From NCBI GenBank assembly GCA_038503065.1, contig JBCAMK010000003.1:3162001-3226000 (forward strand): DNA of 64,000 bases. Direction: 5' to 3'. The first letter of the stretch is position 1; each line of letters starts with the position of its first letter. This stretch comes from Paragyromitra xinjiangensis. Taxonomy: Eukaryota; Ascomycota; Pezizomycetes; Pezizales; Discinaceae. Shown one piece after another: positions 1 to 12,373 of the stretch. The notes under the pieces were generated by a model, which saw nothing but the letters and a program-made list of their open reading frames with translations, searched no databases and had not been told where the DNA came from. The position numbers and the translations under genes are program-made.

Positions 1-583
1 AAACTTTCTTCGTCAGCCTACTCCCAACCCTTGGTACAGACAAATTTCTCCTTCTTGTTCATGGCATAGTCGTTGTTGAATCATGCACCAAAGTCTCTTG
101 CACTCGCCGTTCCCAGAAAGCAACTTCTCCACACGAAGGACGAGTTTCGGTTCCGGATCGACTGATCGATTACTTTATCTCAAACTTAGCGAGCCCGAGA
201 ACGCCAGAGTAAACGATTGAGATTCCTCCGCTGCGGGGGCACTAGAAGATCACGGGCCAGGCAACGGTACTTGAGGATACATACTTATATATCGTACCAC
301 ACCCCGCGCATCCCAGCACCTATTTTTTATTTTCCTGGGTTATAGTTCGTCCACCCTGTAAACGTTATATCCGAGTCAGCACTGTCGTCAGTGGTTCCTG
401 TGCCGTACTCCCTGCTCTCCGGAACACGTCCCCCACCAAACAAAAAACAACGTCTATACTGCGCGCATCTCGCCCAAAGCAAAACATTCCATAGAGGCCA
501 CGTTCGAACCTCATTAAAATATCAAGTACTGGTAAGGCTGCTGGGGACAAGGTCTCCAGTGCACAGGATTCACGTTCACGACA
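1..583. other. Upstream region of the Myb gene
   Basis: No convincing complete gene is seen here. It probably holds the promoter, 5' untranslated region and perhaps the first coding exon of the downstream Myb-like gene, because that gene has no usable ATG at the head of its open frame near 584. A short ATG frame from 83 reaches a possible donor at 209-210 (AGA|GTAAAC), and several AG acceptors lie between 557 and 584, but I cannot decide between them. Confidence 0.5.
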
Positions 584-1558
584 GTGGCTGCTCCGTATCA
601 TATCGACGAGTACCCTGGTCAGCATTATACCCATCGCCATTATCATCATCATAATAGCCAGTCGCCGTATATCTCACAGGAAAACGAGCCTCGGGGACTT
701 GATTCCCTCGAAGACTTAAACGAGCCGCTGCTTCTTGTACAGCAGATGGCTCACAATAGACCACCGCCACACATGGGCGGAGCAGGAGGTAGTGGTCACC
801 TTTACGGTCCGGGGTTATCTTCGTCTTCCAGCAAACCAAGAGCGAGAACTCATGATGCTTTAGAATTGGACCTAAGTGGCCTCCGAGACGACGAGGACGA
901 TCAAGATGTCGAACCCCACTATCAACATCTTCCGCCGCCACATCATCAACACCCTCAACATACTCATCACCATCACATGCCAGACCAGCCGCGACCCTCG
1001 AAAATTGCCCGAACCGATCCTGTCATGGGATCTGGTGGAGGTTCACAAATGGGAATGGCTGGTCCTTCAAATGTTGCTGGGCCTTCAAATATGGCGCAGA
1101 TGCCGCCACCGGCACCAAGACCACGGGGCCCGAAACTCAAATTCACTCCCGAAGACGACCAACTCCTCGTCGATTTGAAAGAAAACAAAGCGCTGACTTG
1201 GAAGCAAATCGCCGAATTCTTCCCTGGGCGTTCCTCGGGAACCTTACAAGTTAGGTATTGCACTAAGCTGAAGGCTAAGACAACCCAGTGGACAGATGAG
1301 ACTGTAAGAGTTCCTAATCCTCCATCGAAACTTAAAAATATTTGAAAACAAGCTTTCCTCATTCCGATCCGATCTCTTGTCGGTCTCTGAGGTTTAACTT
1401 TCTGACGTGGAGACGCTGCGGGAATAAAGGTGTTACGACTTCGCAACGCCATGGTTGAGTACGAACAAGACCGCTGGCGCTTGATCGCAGCCAAGGTCGG
1501 CAATGGATTTTCTCCAGCAGCCTGCAAGGAAAAAGCAAAAGAATTGGAGGTGGAGTAG
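584..1558 (+). CDS. Myb/SANT DNA-binding protein, two repeats (5' end unresolved)
   Basis: Likely nuclear DNA-binding protein with two Myb/SANT repeats at the C-terminus. Exons: about 584..1303 and 1430..1558, joined in phase 0 across a GTAAGA...AAAG intron. Counting from 584, a His/Pro-rich low-complexity N-terminal part (residues 1-180) is followed by repeat 1 (about 182-230, KLKFTPEDDQLL...WKQIAEFFPGRS) and repeat 2 (about 232-278, QWTDETVLRLRNAM...DRWRLIAAKVG). The second repeat appears only after splicing, which supports the intron. The frame opens at 584 with GTG, which is not a normal fungal start; the first in-frame ATG is at 746, so either translation starts there or an upstream exon supplies the start. 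The target genes are unknown; I do not recognise a named orthologue. Confidence 0.75.
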
Positions 1559-3226
1559 ATCGGGAAATCGCTCACATTTCGCAAGGCAAACCAACCCTTC
1601 ATTCTTCGGTATTCTTTGCTTCAAGTCTTCAGCAGTGATGTGTCTGCAATATTTCGAGTTGGTATATTCTGGTATTTTCGTTCCACTTCTATTCTGTTGG
1701 TTTGGTCTTTTGATTCCTTTTGATTGCTGCGTGCCTCTTTATTGATTTTCTTTTTTCATTGGGCCAGGGTGGGGGGAGGAGTTGGAGTCATCGGTTCGAA
1801 AAATACCTTTGTACTTGGAAGAAAGTCGTAACGATGATCTCTTCAATCCAGGGAACAATGTGGTTGGTTGGCGGGAGGCAAATACTGTAATTCGATGTTT
1901 GTGTAGGGACAATTGGCGTTAATCATTCCTTTCTCTTCTCCCATGCTTTGTTATTCCATTTCGTTGGCCTTCTTCCTCCGATGTTTTCTTACTATTTTCT
2001 TCATTCTGTTTTGTTTGAAATTATTTCTTTCACATCTTGATTTCTCTTCCTTTTTGCGATTCATTCGATAACGAAAAGCGCAATTCGTTATTTTTTTTCC
2101 TCCTCGGTATCGGGACACGACGGACGAGATAATATTCGAAGCCCTTTGGAAGGGCGGAGGGAAAACGGGCGACTGATCGGGCATCGTTGGTGGTTTATGA
2201 GGAACAGGAGATTGAGGGATAATGACGGATACTGTTTCGTTTCGCTTTACTTTTTTTGCTTTTATTTTTTGCTTTCCTTCTTTTTTCTTAATGCAGCATG
2301 TCCCTTTTTGGAAGGCTGTTATAGGTGCGGTTATATCCTTTTTCTCTTTTGTAAACATCGGAGGTGGAGGGCCGTATTTGTGTACTCGTATTCCTGTTAC
2401 CTTATTTCCCTTGTTTTAACCACATTTCGATTAGCAAGTTTTCTCTTTGTTATTTTTGGTGTGGCTCTTTCTCTTCAGCGCTTGTATCTGCCGGGTTGGG
2501 ATCGCAATATATGTATTTCTACCCGCCCTCTTGTTTCGTGGGCGAGAGCTTGTGTGTGCATGTCCGTGTATGTCTGTTGTGCTCCTTATAGGAGTTGTGG
2601 TATCCATTATCTTTCTTTTTCTCCATCTTGGGGAAGCTGTATTAATAGCGATGTTGCTGTGGTCGACGGCGATTGTTAGTAGTAACGGATCAGAGGCCGA
2701 GCGCGCGGCAGCCAGGAGCTCTTCCGGTTACCGCTCTGCACGACCCCGTAGGAATCATAACAGAGCTGATATAGGTATATATGTATCCCGAAATGTTAAC
2801 AAAGAACGATATATCTCAACAGCCACAGAACGAACGATACGCCATCGTACGTGTTCTCGCGAGGGCTGAATATGAAATAGACCAGTGAGCGGACAAAGTG
2901 CCAACTAAGGGGCGGCCAAAGAAGATGGAAGGAGAAAGACAAGAGAATAGGAACAAAGTTCGGTACGAGCCTATGTAGCTTTTTCAGGCACTATAATAAA
3001 TTGCCCTGCCGCACTCCCGCGCGCGGCAGCGTCGCCGTCTCGTGGGGTTGGTGGTTGGGACAAAGGGCTTGTTCGTGTTTGTTTTTCGGGTAATGGAGGA
3101 TTCAATTTACGCCTGATACGAACCTCACCTCACACGACGAAATCGTCTGATTGCCGTGCCATCACAACTACATCCCATCAACCCCTCCAAAAATCTCCAC
3201 TCGACACTCAATTCGACTGCGCAACA
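1559..3226. other. Intergenic spacer, T-rich
   Basis: Probable 3' region of the Myb gene and promoter of COX4. It is rich in pyrimidine tracts (about 1970-2420). An open frame at 2146-2679 (177 codons) encodes a Phe/Cys/Tyr-rich peptide typical of translated T-rich DNA, without recognisable domain, so I do not call it a gene. Confidence 0.5.
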
Positions 3227-4146
3227 ATGCTTCTACAACGCACTTTTGCTCTCGCTCTTCGACGAGTAGCTGTCCCTCGTGCTGCTGTATCGTTTACGGC
3301 CAAGCGGACTTTGGTTACGACCTCGGTCCGCCAAAACATTCACAAGGAACTTGCGGACAAGGGAATCAAGACTTTTACCGGTTTATCGCCCGCTGCCAAT
3401 GATAATTCCTAGAACAAATACTAATAGACAGTGATTAGAAATCAAGACTGAGGAAGACCTTCTCCCTCCCGGTGCCGCTCCTGGCACTATCCCGACGGAC
3501 TACGAACAAGCGACTGGTCTTGAACGTCTCGAAATTCTCGGGAAGATAGAGGGTGTAGACATTTTCGATATGAAGCCACTAGATGCTTCTCGTAGAGGAA
3601 CCATGGAAGACCCGATCGTTGTTCAGAGTTTCGGTGAAGAACGGTAACACATCACTCGCCACACTTAGATTCCGCCACGCCCCCCGCCCCCGCCATTTGT
3701 GGCAACCACACGTTCATCGAATACTGATCTGCACAGGTATCTTGGATGCACTGGATACCCAGCCGATTCGCACAATACAATTTGGCTTACTATCTCCAAG
3801 GATAGACCCATTGTAATTATTCCCCCTATCTTGTCATCTCCTTTTTTGTGCTCAGCCGCTTACTGAAACAGGAACGCTGCCCTGAGTGCGGTAGTGTTTA
3901 CAAGATGGAATATGTTGGTGCTGAAGCCTCCCACGACGATCATCATCACGGCGAACGTAAGCAGTTCCTAACTCCCATTTCTTTTTAGAGGCTTGAAAGC
4001 ACACAATCTTTTGAGGCTAGATTATTTCTCGGGAATTCTTTCGGTCACCCGACACCTGTGCAGAAAGAAGCTGATCTGTTACAGACCACCAAGTGCATGT
4101 CGACCCACCTACCATGGCTGATTTCGTTAAGCCAGAGTACTGGTAA
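3227..4146 (+). CDS. COX4: Cytochrome c oxidase subunit 4 (yeast Cox4 / mammalian Vb type)
   Basis: Nuclear-encoded, zinc-binding subunit of mitochondrial respiratory complex IV. Five exons: 3227..3380, 3439..3643, 3737..3812, 3872..3956, 4085..4146 (193 aa); all phases agree. Residues 1-35 form an Arg/Ala-rich, acid-free mitochondrial presequence. The mature part shows the family hallmarks: PTDYEQATGLERLEILGK, the GCTGYPADSH segment, and RCPECGSVYKMEYVG, whose cysteines belong to the zinc site, ending in VKPEYW. A His-rich stretch (DDHHHGEHH) precedes the C-terminus. The first intron is only 58 nt with the branch-like sequence ACTAATAG close to its acceptor. Without splicing the first exon runs into a stop at 3410-3412. 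Identification is firm from motifs; splice sites are predicted. Confidence 0.93.
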
Positions 4147-5565
4147 ACAAGCCGACATGTATTCATACACATACTATAAAGTTGGGATTTGTTGTAGAAA
4201 GTAGAAATAGTAGTTAGCCCCAGATTATTTTGCATTAGCTTCCGCTGTTGTCATTGCATCGCCTATCTTTCTTAAAATATGAGACATAAAGAAAGTTTGT
4301 CTATGATAGCGATGACTGATAGGCCATCGTATGAGCGAGTTGTCTTGGATGGATTGCCTGTTACCGGGGAATGAGAAGAGGCATCATTGACGGTTGTGGA
4401 CGGAAGGATGTCGTGGAATGTGAGGTGCATGGTGCGATGTGTAATGTTAGGCTGCGCTGTGCGTGATCGGCCGACCTCTGAAATTCGCCTATTAAAGAAC
4501 CCGAGTGGTGCTCGGAGCAAAAGCCAGAACTAGAACTGTTGATCTGACCCGGAGGTCAAGGCGAGGGTCAGTTTTGAGGAGGCAAACTGTTTGAGTTTGT
4601 CTTGGACAGGCACAGACAGCTTATTACACAATTTGTGACCCGTCCTTTTTTGTGCCAGGATCGGGCATAAACCTATTTTCTCCTCCCCCCATTCTTTTCT
4701 TTTTCCTTTTCCTTTATTTTTTTGAGTCTGCCATGTCACTAGGTTGTACCTGTCGCTAGTATCTATGTTTACGATAGTATGATATGATAACGCTACCTGT
4801 AATAATGTGCCTTAAACTTACCGGCACGAGATACTCTACTCATTGCTTGTCCCTTACATGATGGATGCTGATGGTGGATCGAATGGGCAGGATGTTTCTC
4901 CCTCCATCTATCTATCTACCACTTGAAAACCCCACTCGTAACTCCCAACTTGCCTTGGTAGCAACAAATCGGATCCCCTTGATAGGTACCAACAACCGGT
5001 ATCTTCGATCTTCGATCTTTTAGACTGTGCCGCTGAAACCATCTGCCGCATCTGCTTCCCTTTCTCCCGCTCCATTTTCCTTGTCAAAAAACAAAATATG
5101 GTACAAAAAATAAAAATAACAAAATAAACCGCCGTTATTTTATCGAAGAGCGTTGTCTAATATGATATCATCAAAACAACTATTATTCCGTTCCAACGAT
5201 TCAAGGAATTGATCTGACAACGAATCATTGACTACCAAGTACACAACTAACAACCCTATGTAGAGGTATCTATTTTGACCAATAGTCTGCTACCAAACAA
5301 CCGAGCATAAAAAGGAACACCTAGAACTTTTTTTTCTCGCCCCTTTTCCCTCCTTCTCCGCGCCTGCCCTTGAGATTACAGGCGCAAACCATATGAATCA
5401 ATCACACAATCCCCTCACTTCCATCACCCACAGACCATCTTTGAGCTTTGCGTTAAAAGCACCAGATCTGTTGAAAACTGCACGTATCCAAGCCTCTGCA
5501 CTAATACTGGTACCCCTCCCGCAGAGCACTAATTGTTTATTCCCCCAAGCCATTTTTAACCAATA
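4147..5565. other. Intergenic spacer between convergent genes
   Basis: COX4 (+) and the photolyase (-) converge here, so this holds two 3' untranslated regions and about 1.4 kb of non-coding DNA. I see poly-T/poly-A runs (4680-4730, 5090-5130) and only short open frames without recognisable domains. Confidence 0.5.
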
Positions 5566-7913
5566 CTACCTCCCTAAAGCCTCTTTATACATGCCCATAC
5601 AACGCTTTCTCGCCGCCTCATGTTCCACACACGGCTTCGGATACCCTAGTTTCTCAAACTCTTTTGTCCCTAGCCTCTCATAAGGCGCATGTATAGCCTT
5701 GGTCTCGACCCCTCTCAGTTCCTCCACCCATTGCCTAATATAAACTCCCTCCGGGTCAAACTTCTCGCTTTGTATTAATGGGTTAAAGATCCTGAACCAT
5801 GGCTGCGGATCTACCCCTGTGCCTGAACTCCACCCCCACCCTCCGTTATTGGAAGCAAAGTCACCATCCACTAGATGTTCCATGAAAAACCGTTCGCCCT
5901 TGCGCCAGTCGACGAGGAGATCTTTGCAGAGAAATGATGCAACAACCATTCGTGCGCGATTGTGCATGTGAGATGTGGCCAAGAGCTCGCGCATTGCAGC
6001 ATCGATTATGGGAACGCCAGTGCGACCGGTACACCAGGCGGTGAAGAAAGCGCTTGCTTGGGGTGTTACAGGCCATTCGATGTTGGCATATGCTGGTTTG
6101 AAAGGTTTGTTCATGCTATGGAAGGAAGGAAGGGAATGGAAGGTATTAGTTTCGGGGTAATGCATGGAAGAAAGGCAGAACTGACCAGACGTGGGGCCAA
6201 TTGCACAGTACATGTTTGTAAAAGTCTCGCCAGGCGACTTCAGATATCCAGCTGTGGTAGGTTAAGCATAGATTGTCAGCCTGATTACATCCCAAAAAAA
6301 CCATGTACTCCTACAAGCCGATAAGGTGTGAACAGGCTGCTACGGTGTTGTAAACAAACAAAGCTGATACATCAAACACCAACATCCGAGTTTGCACAGA
6401 AAACATAGGTCAAACTGACAAATTCTGCTTGGCCGATAAAAGTGAACATGCAAATCTACGTGAAATCAATGGCCCGTCGTGATAACCCTTTTTGCTGTAA
6501 CGGCTATTGCAGCCTGTTCACATCGTATCGACCAGTTATAGCACCTTTGCTTCCCCCCAAAGGACAGTCGGGAGAACACGACTAGAGCTCTCATACATAC
6601 GTCATAATGCCTTGATTTCCAGCATTCAGCTTCTTTGTATTATTGACATCCCTTGCTGCGGCCACAGCTTGTCTCGCTGACAGTGTCCCATTCGCAAAAT
6701 GTACACTTAGCATACTAGTCCCCCTCCCAGCAAGAGTATTCCTGTCGTCAGAGTACTTTGCAATCCGTTCCTTTAGAAATTTATGTAACCTCGCCTGGGC
6801 CGCATTTTCGCCGGCAGGATATAGGTTTGCAAGCTTCGTTGCTTCCTCAGGCGACAATGACTTGGCACAGGGAGCGGCTGGTATGGGGACGTTGAAGAGT
6901 GTTGAGTAAGTTTTACGAACGCTTGAGGGGTTGGCAGCGGGAGGGGGGAAGAGAAGGAGGCAGTCAGAATTAGTGTGAACATATTCTGTCCAAGCGCGGA
7001 ACCACGGGGTGTAGACAGAGAATTGCTTTCCGGTTGACTATCGTGGTTGCGCAAGTATTAGCATCCATCAGCTTTCGGACAGACAGAAAAGCTAAGCAAA
7101 GTGATTTCATGATACCTTAGTCACCAATTCACCAGGTTTGACAACACAAAGATCATGGTGAACACTGAAATCCACACCCTTTGCCACGCCCATTTCAATA
7201 ATCTTCGTGTCGCGCCGTAGCTCGTCGACTTCATATTCCATATTTGCGTATATGTGGTTGGCACCCCATCCACTTGCCAGCTCTAGCACACGACGTGGAA
7301 GATCCTTTCGACACTCAACAACCTCAATATGAAGGGGGATATTAAGTTTATCCAAGTCTTCCTGTAGGATCTTCAATGTCCTAAGTATGAAATCCACTTT
7401 AGCTGGACTCGTGAGATGGGCCTCGAAGTCTTGTGGGGACACGAGATATATCCCAACGAGAGGTAAATTCTCTCCATCTTCGCTATTCTGAGCCTTTGTA
7501 GAAGCAAATCCCAAAGCAGTGTTGTCTTTTAATCTCAGATCCCCACGGAACCAGTGCACAATAGAGCGACCGAGAGGGATTTTGCCGCGTGCTTTTGAAG
7601 TTTTGACTAAGGCAGCTTTAAGAGCTTCAATAGGGCGTTGACGATCACCATCCATATACTCTTGGGCACGCTCATTTGACAACTCTGGTGGATAATATTC
7701 TCGAAGAATCAGGCCCCCTTGACTGCCATCATCATGCTGCGAGTCTTCAGCAGTAGTTAAGAATGTCTCAACTGGTGTCACTGCTGGAACGCTTTTCTTA
7801 GTTTCGATTCTGGGAGAGGGGCCCTGTAGCGGTGGTGGTGGGGGCTTTTTGAACTTTTTGATGGGGGCTTTGGCTGACGAAGAGGGCGTGGTAGCCTTAC
7901 GCTTTGGAGGCAT
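5566..7913 (-). CDS. Class I CPD DNA photolyase
   Basis: Flavoprotein that uses blue light to split cyclobutane pyrimidine dimers. Exons on the minus strand: 7913..7116, 7037..6601, 6251..6186, 6115..5566 (616 aa, phases consistent). The N-terminus is Lys/Pro-rich with nuclear-signal-like clusters (PPKRK, KKFKK). The antenna/alpha-beta domain starts near residue 117 (SIVHWFRGDLRLKDNTALG). The FAD-binding half contains LAGRGTSMLSVHFANGTLS, MTWISEVAWRDFYKHVL (assembled across two introns), WCTGRTGVPIIDAAMREL, RMVVASFLCKDLLVDWRKGE and NNGGWGWSSGTGVDPQPWF followed by RIFNP. The latter is the segment shared by E. coli PhrB and yeast Phr1, favouring CPD photolyase over cryptochrome or 6-4 photolyase. 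No light-responsive promoter element was identified by eye. Confidence 0.93.
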
Positions 7914-9550
7914 TATACTAAAAGAGGAGTTTTAGTAGACTGATTGCGTCTGAAGTTAACGGAGTGACCCTGATTGTGTGGATTACGGTCAATGGTTGAT
8001 AAAAATGAGGGACTAACGAGAGTGAATTTAGGAGCTGTGAGGCCGTAAAACTGCAGGAATAGTAGTGAAAAATGGAATGGGAGGCAAAAGGCGAGACGCG
8101 TACAAGCACACGCGCCGAGCTTGTGGGGATGGAGCATTGAGACATTTCTGATGATCAAACGGCGATGTGAGAATGCGATCCACGAAAGGTCTGGCGATTT
8201 GAATTTGCAGGAGATGCGATAGGGATCGCGATCCAAGATAAGCGAGACAAGGGTTAGGTTACACTCGCAGCAACCAGGTTACCGGGTCAAGCATTCACCA
8301 CATATCACTCGGTTGAGTTGGACAAGTGTTTTGATCACTAACTATCACTCGTCTTTAGGTATGTGTTATCCTGGATCTCAGAGTGCTGGCGTTTTGAGTA
8401 GGTCTTATAGAGTTGGGTCTTACGATTATTGAGCGTGAAACCGTAGCTAAGGGGAAGGGTTCCCAACCTTTCAATTTGCTTGAACTTAACGAACTTACAG
8501 TTTGGACGAGTGATAAATTAGGCACGTGGGGTGGTTCGCCTGAGCTAACGATAGCGCTTGGAATGTATTATACACGTTCTCGGCGAATAGGCTTTTACTA
8601 TAAACCCCCCCCCTCTCCTATCACTCGGCCTTCCCTTCTCCCTTCATCCTTTTTGTACCCTTCCCCATCACCAACAGCACCTCCATCATCACAACGAGCT
8701 CATCCATAACCCGGATTTCGATGCCATTTTTGGTATAAGAGCCTGCACGGTGAACTGTGTTTGTGAAGACAACGGGTATTACCGCAGCGAGCTCATTTTG
8801 ATCACTCATGGTATGTTGCTCTTAGGCTTTGTCATAAAAAATCACTCGGGTACTTACCCATCGATGCCCACAACGTCGACCAGACAGATAGATAGATAGA
8901 TATTTCATTTACGCATCCAGCCCTAAAGCTATGGCGATACTACAACGTCGACCAAGTATTGGTGTACATACAATTACTTGCTCTCTTTGAAGTCCTAAGT
9001 GCGCCATCCTGCTTGCTGGAGGATGAGAAATAAAGAATGTGTAATGCCAGGAGAAAAAGGAAAAAAAACGAGACGCCGACTCCGCCTTTCTCCTTTCCTA
9101 ACTGCTTTGAGAGAAAGAAAAAAGAAAAAAAGGGAAGAAAAAAGGGAAAAGCAGACACCAAATCTAATGAACAAATAAAAATCTCGCGATGAAGTCCGAC
9201 CCAGCCGCCTTGCTCCGCTTCACCCCACTTCTCGCACATGGCAATTTATATATAACAAACGAAATAATTAAACAGAAGGCAAATTTCGAGAAGGGCTTTT
9301 TCTTCCTCCTGGGATAGAACTTCCTCCAAAAGTAGGAACACGCTGGATACAGGGTCAGACATCACACTACATCACCCGCTACTATGCATCACTCCATCGC
9401 TATAAAATCTTCTTCCAAACACAAATCCGGAAACCGACTCCCCACCACAAAGGAAACCAAAAAGGAAACCAAAAAGGAAACCCACCCGTATTCATTCCTA
9501 CCCGACCACCCGGCCCCCTTAAACCCCTATCTAGTTTCCAAAACTCCGTG
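7914..9550. other. Intergenic spacer with GATA microsatellite
   Basis: Promoter side of the photolyase and 3' side of the F-box/LRR gene. It contains a short (GATA)4 run at 8887-8902, A/G-rich stretches around 9050-9150, and a small direct repeat of AAGGAAACCAA near 9450-9485. Short open frames on both strands show no domains. Confidence 0.5.
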
Positions 9551-12373
9551 TCACCGCCTCCTATCTCCTGCAACTACATCCACCGCCACAATCTCAAACC
9601 TGATATTCCTTTTCCAAAGTTGAGTGCACTTTTCCACACCACCCGCTTCAATCCATCTCGTCAAGTTCTTGCACTGGCTCACATCAAACACCTCTAAATT
9701 ATGACATCCTTCGACAACCGCTTCCACACCCACTCCAGTTACGCGAACACACCCCCGTACCGACAGTTCCCTAAGCTCCAGAAGGTGTAGCCCAATCGCA
9801 CGTAAAGAGGAGTCAGAGACGGCAGATCCACAGAATGAGAGTTTCAGGGTTGATAGGTGAGGGCAACCAAGTGAGAGGACTTCGGTTGCCGTATCAGACA
9901 AAGCGCAACAAAATGACTATCGTGTTTATGATTGTTAGGTCTTGGACATACAGAGTGATTGCGAGGGGAGGGGGGGAGGGAATAGAGTAAAACAAACCAG
10001 ATCTAAAACTCTCAATCCCTTCGCTGCATTTGTTAAAAACACAACAGCGCTGTCTGTGAGGTACGTGCAATCCGCCAAACAAAGGCTTCTTAACTTCTCA
10101 AATCTTGTCATACTCCAGCTCTGAAACCCTTGATCTGTGATTGTTGTGCACCGTGTCAAATCCACATGCTCTAGCCTCTTCGCCGCATGCGCTGCCAAGT
10201 GCGCCATAGTCCTGTCTGTGACGTGCTTACAGTAACTTAACGTCAACCGCCGCAGATTAGGACATCCGATAACCGTTCCAGGGGCAGGGAAGACTAATGG
10301 CTGCTTGTTCGCTGCGGCGGCGGCGGCTTGCTGCTCTGCGTACATCGGGTGAAATTCGGGGACAACCCAACCAACCACTCGCGCCAGAAGTGTGTCACTG
10401 ACTTTCCGGCAGTTGCTGAGGTCTATTTCTTCTAGCCCTTTGGCACGGCTGGACATTTCCAGGATGGCCTGCCCGGTGATATCCCAAACACTTTTCATCT
10501 TCCAGGTTTTGACATTGGCGCCACAGGTTTGAGCAAGCACCGTAAATCCTTCGTCGCCTATGTGGAAGCAGTTTGAAATATCTATTAGGGACGGCCGGTT
10601 CCCGACAAATGGGGCTATCGAATTTATCAGCACGGAGTCGTTAATAACTCGGTTGTAAGGTCTTAGATCTAGTGTTTGCAGCAGGTATGGTGAGCTGGTT
10701 AGCAGTCTTGACCAATGCGTTGAGACCTGCCTGACTCGCATCAGTTCGTGTAGCTCCATGTTTTTAAAAACATGGATCAATATATCGTCTCTAAATTGCC
10801 CGATATTAAATCTGGAGGGCTTCCGCGATAGTATTCGTGCCCTTTTTGGTGCTGAGTGATGTTCCGGTGGTGTCGTCACATGTTTAGATTTCATTGGTGA
10901 AGGTGTGGTGGCTCTCGATAAAGGGCTCGTCTTCTCTTCTGTGGGCGATGAGCCAGCAGATGTGCCAGCAGATTGCGGAGGCGGGGGAGCAAGCGAGCCT
11001 CTCCTGGATTTTGCTCCGAAAGACTCGAAATTCACAGGCAGGTAGGGGTCGGGGTCAAAAGGTTCGACAACGTTCCCGTCATTTGGGCTCGCCATCTTCA
11101 AGGGTGATTCTTGTGTGAGGTGAATTGTATTCTGCCGGTCCGATAAATCCAACTTGGCAATCGTCGGTGTCGGTGGAGCATCTGTCATGACAAGATTCTC
11201 GCCGTCTGCATCCATCCGATGCCTTGCTGTCTCTTCGAGCTGCCGTTGGATCTCGGGGGGGCATTTTTTCCACAGCTCTGTCAGGATGTCGCCCTCGATC
11301 ACAAGGCTCTCCACATAGGTTATACTTCGTACAGTAGCCGTCCTCCTGAGAGCTAAGGAGAGAGCAGTGACTTCCCCAAAATGTTGCCCCTTCCGCAGCC
11401 GGGCCTTTACTCGGTTGATGGGATCCTTAAGTGATTCATCCACCACCTCAACCTCACCACGGACGATGAAGTAAATCTCCCTTCCCAATGAATTTTGTTG
11501 TATTATGTTTTGAAAGGGTCCAAATGTCCGTGGTTGTGCGCTCAGCCCAAGAAAATGGAGGTTCTCTGGAGGCAAGTTTGAGAATAGCGGCAGCTCTTTT
11601 AACAGTTGTCGTATGTTCACTTGTCCACTACCCAACACCGAGCTACCCACCCATGGGCTACCAGGTGTCGATCCCTGCGAATACGCTCCTCGATGACTAC
11701 CTTCCGCTCTCCCATTCTCAAGGTCAAGGTCTCCATCTGAATCTACTGCCCTCTTCACCCCGCCTATCCTCACCCGGCTAGATTCTCTCTCTTGCTTCTT
11801 TTTGTTGAGCAGCGTTAACCTCTCCTCCGCCTCCTCCCTGATGGCTCTCTCGACATCAGGAAAGTTCGGTAGCTCGCGTTGCAATGCTTCCTTCGTCAAC
11901 ACAACAAGCAAACATCTGCTTCGAGCAATAATTGTAGCTGTTCGTGGTATATCCATCAAGATACCAATCTCCCCAAAGAATGCACCAGGGCGTAGCTCTG
12001 CGTATGTGCTTTCTCCGTCCCTTGAAGTAACCGCCACTGCGCCTCGAACTAGCCAGTACATAGCCTTCGCATCGTCCCCTTCAGTGAGGATATAGTCTCG
12101 TGGTGAATGTAACTGAGGCCGGAGGTGTGTGGCGACAGCAGAAAGGAACTCTTCAGGGGCCGAAAGGAATAGCGGGAAAGATCGCAACCGCTCCAGAAGA
12201 TCTAACGGCATGCCATTCTGGGTGGCTAGTGGCGAAGGACGAGCGGGTTTCGCGGGGTTAGTTTGCGACTCAAAATGGTGGACAATCTGAATTGTGTTCA
12301 CATGGCCATTGGGGCCGTCTCCAGATGGTGGCGGGGAAAGTATTATCGGAGGTCCTCTTCGTCGGTGATGCAT
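9551..12373 (-). CDS. Double cyclic-nucleotide-binding / F-box / LRR protein
   Basis: Probable substrate-recognition subunit of an SCF ubiquitin ligase with cyclic-nucleotide sensor-like domains. Exons: 12373..9998 and 9916..9551 (913 aa). The frame is open to 12397 but that codon is TTG; ATG at 12373 is the plausible start. Order of domains: cNMP-binding domain 1 (about 66-175, with FFGEIGILMDIPRTATI), cNMP-binding domain 2 (about 255-370, with HFGEVTALSLALRRTATV), a Pro/Ser-rich linker, F-box (about 522-565, FRDDILIHVFKNMELHEL), then AMN1-type Cys-containing leucine-rich repeats to the C-terminus. Splicing restores a regular repeat (LRVLDL|SFCCALSD). Both cassettes keep the FGE triplet and the phosphate-binding Arg position, so ligand binding is possible but not shown. 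Whether it acts in cAMP signalling is inference. Confidence 0.88.

Noticed and set aside
470..500. GTTCGAACC resembling a tRNA B-box
   Set aside because: No matching A-box at the correct distance and no cloverleaf could be drawn; similar single matches elsewhere (about 1793, 59265) also failed.
2146..2679. 177-codon open frame, Phe/Tyr/Cys-rich
   Set aside because: It lies in T-rich DNA between two genes, its composition matches translated pyrimidine tracts, and no domain or family motif is seen.
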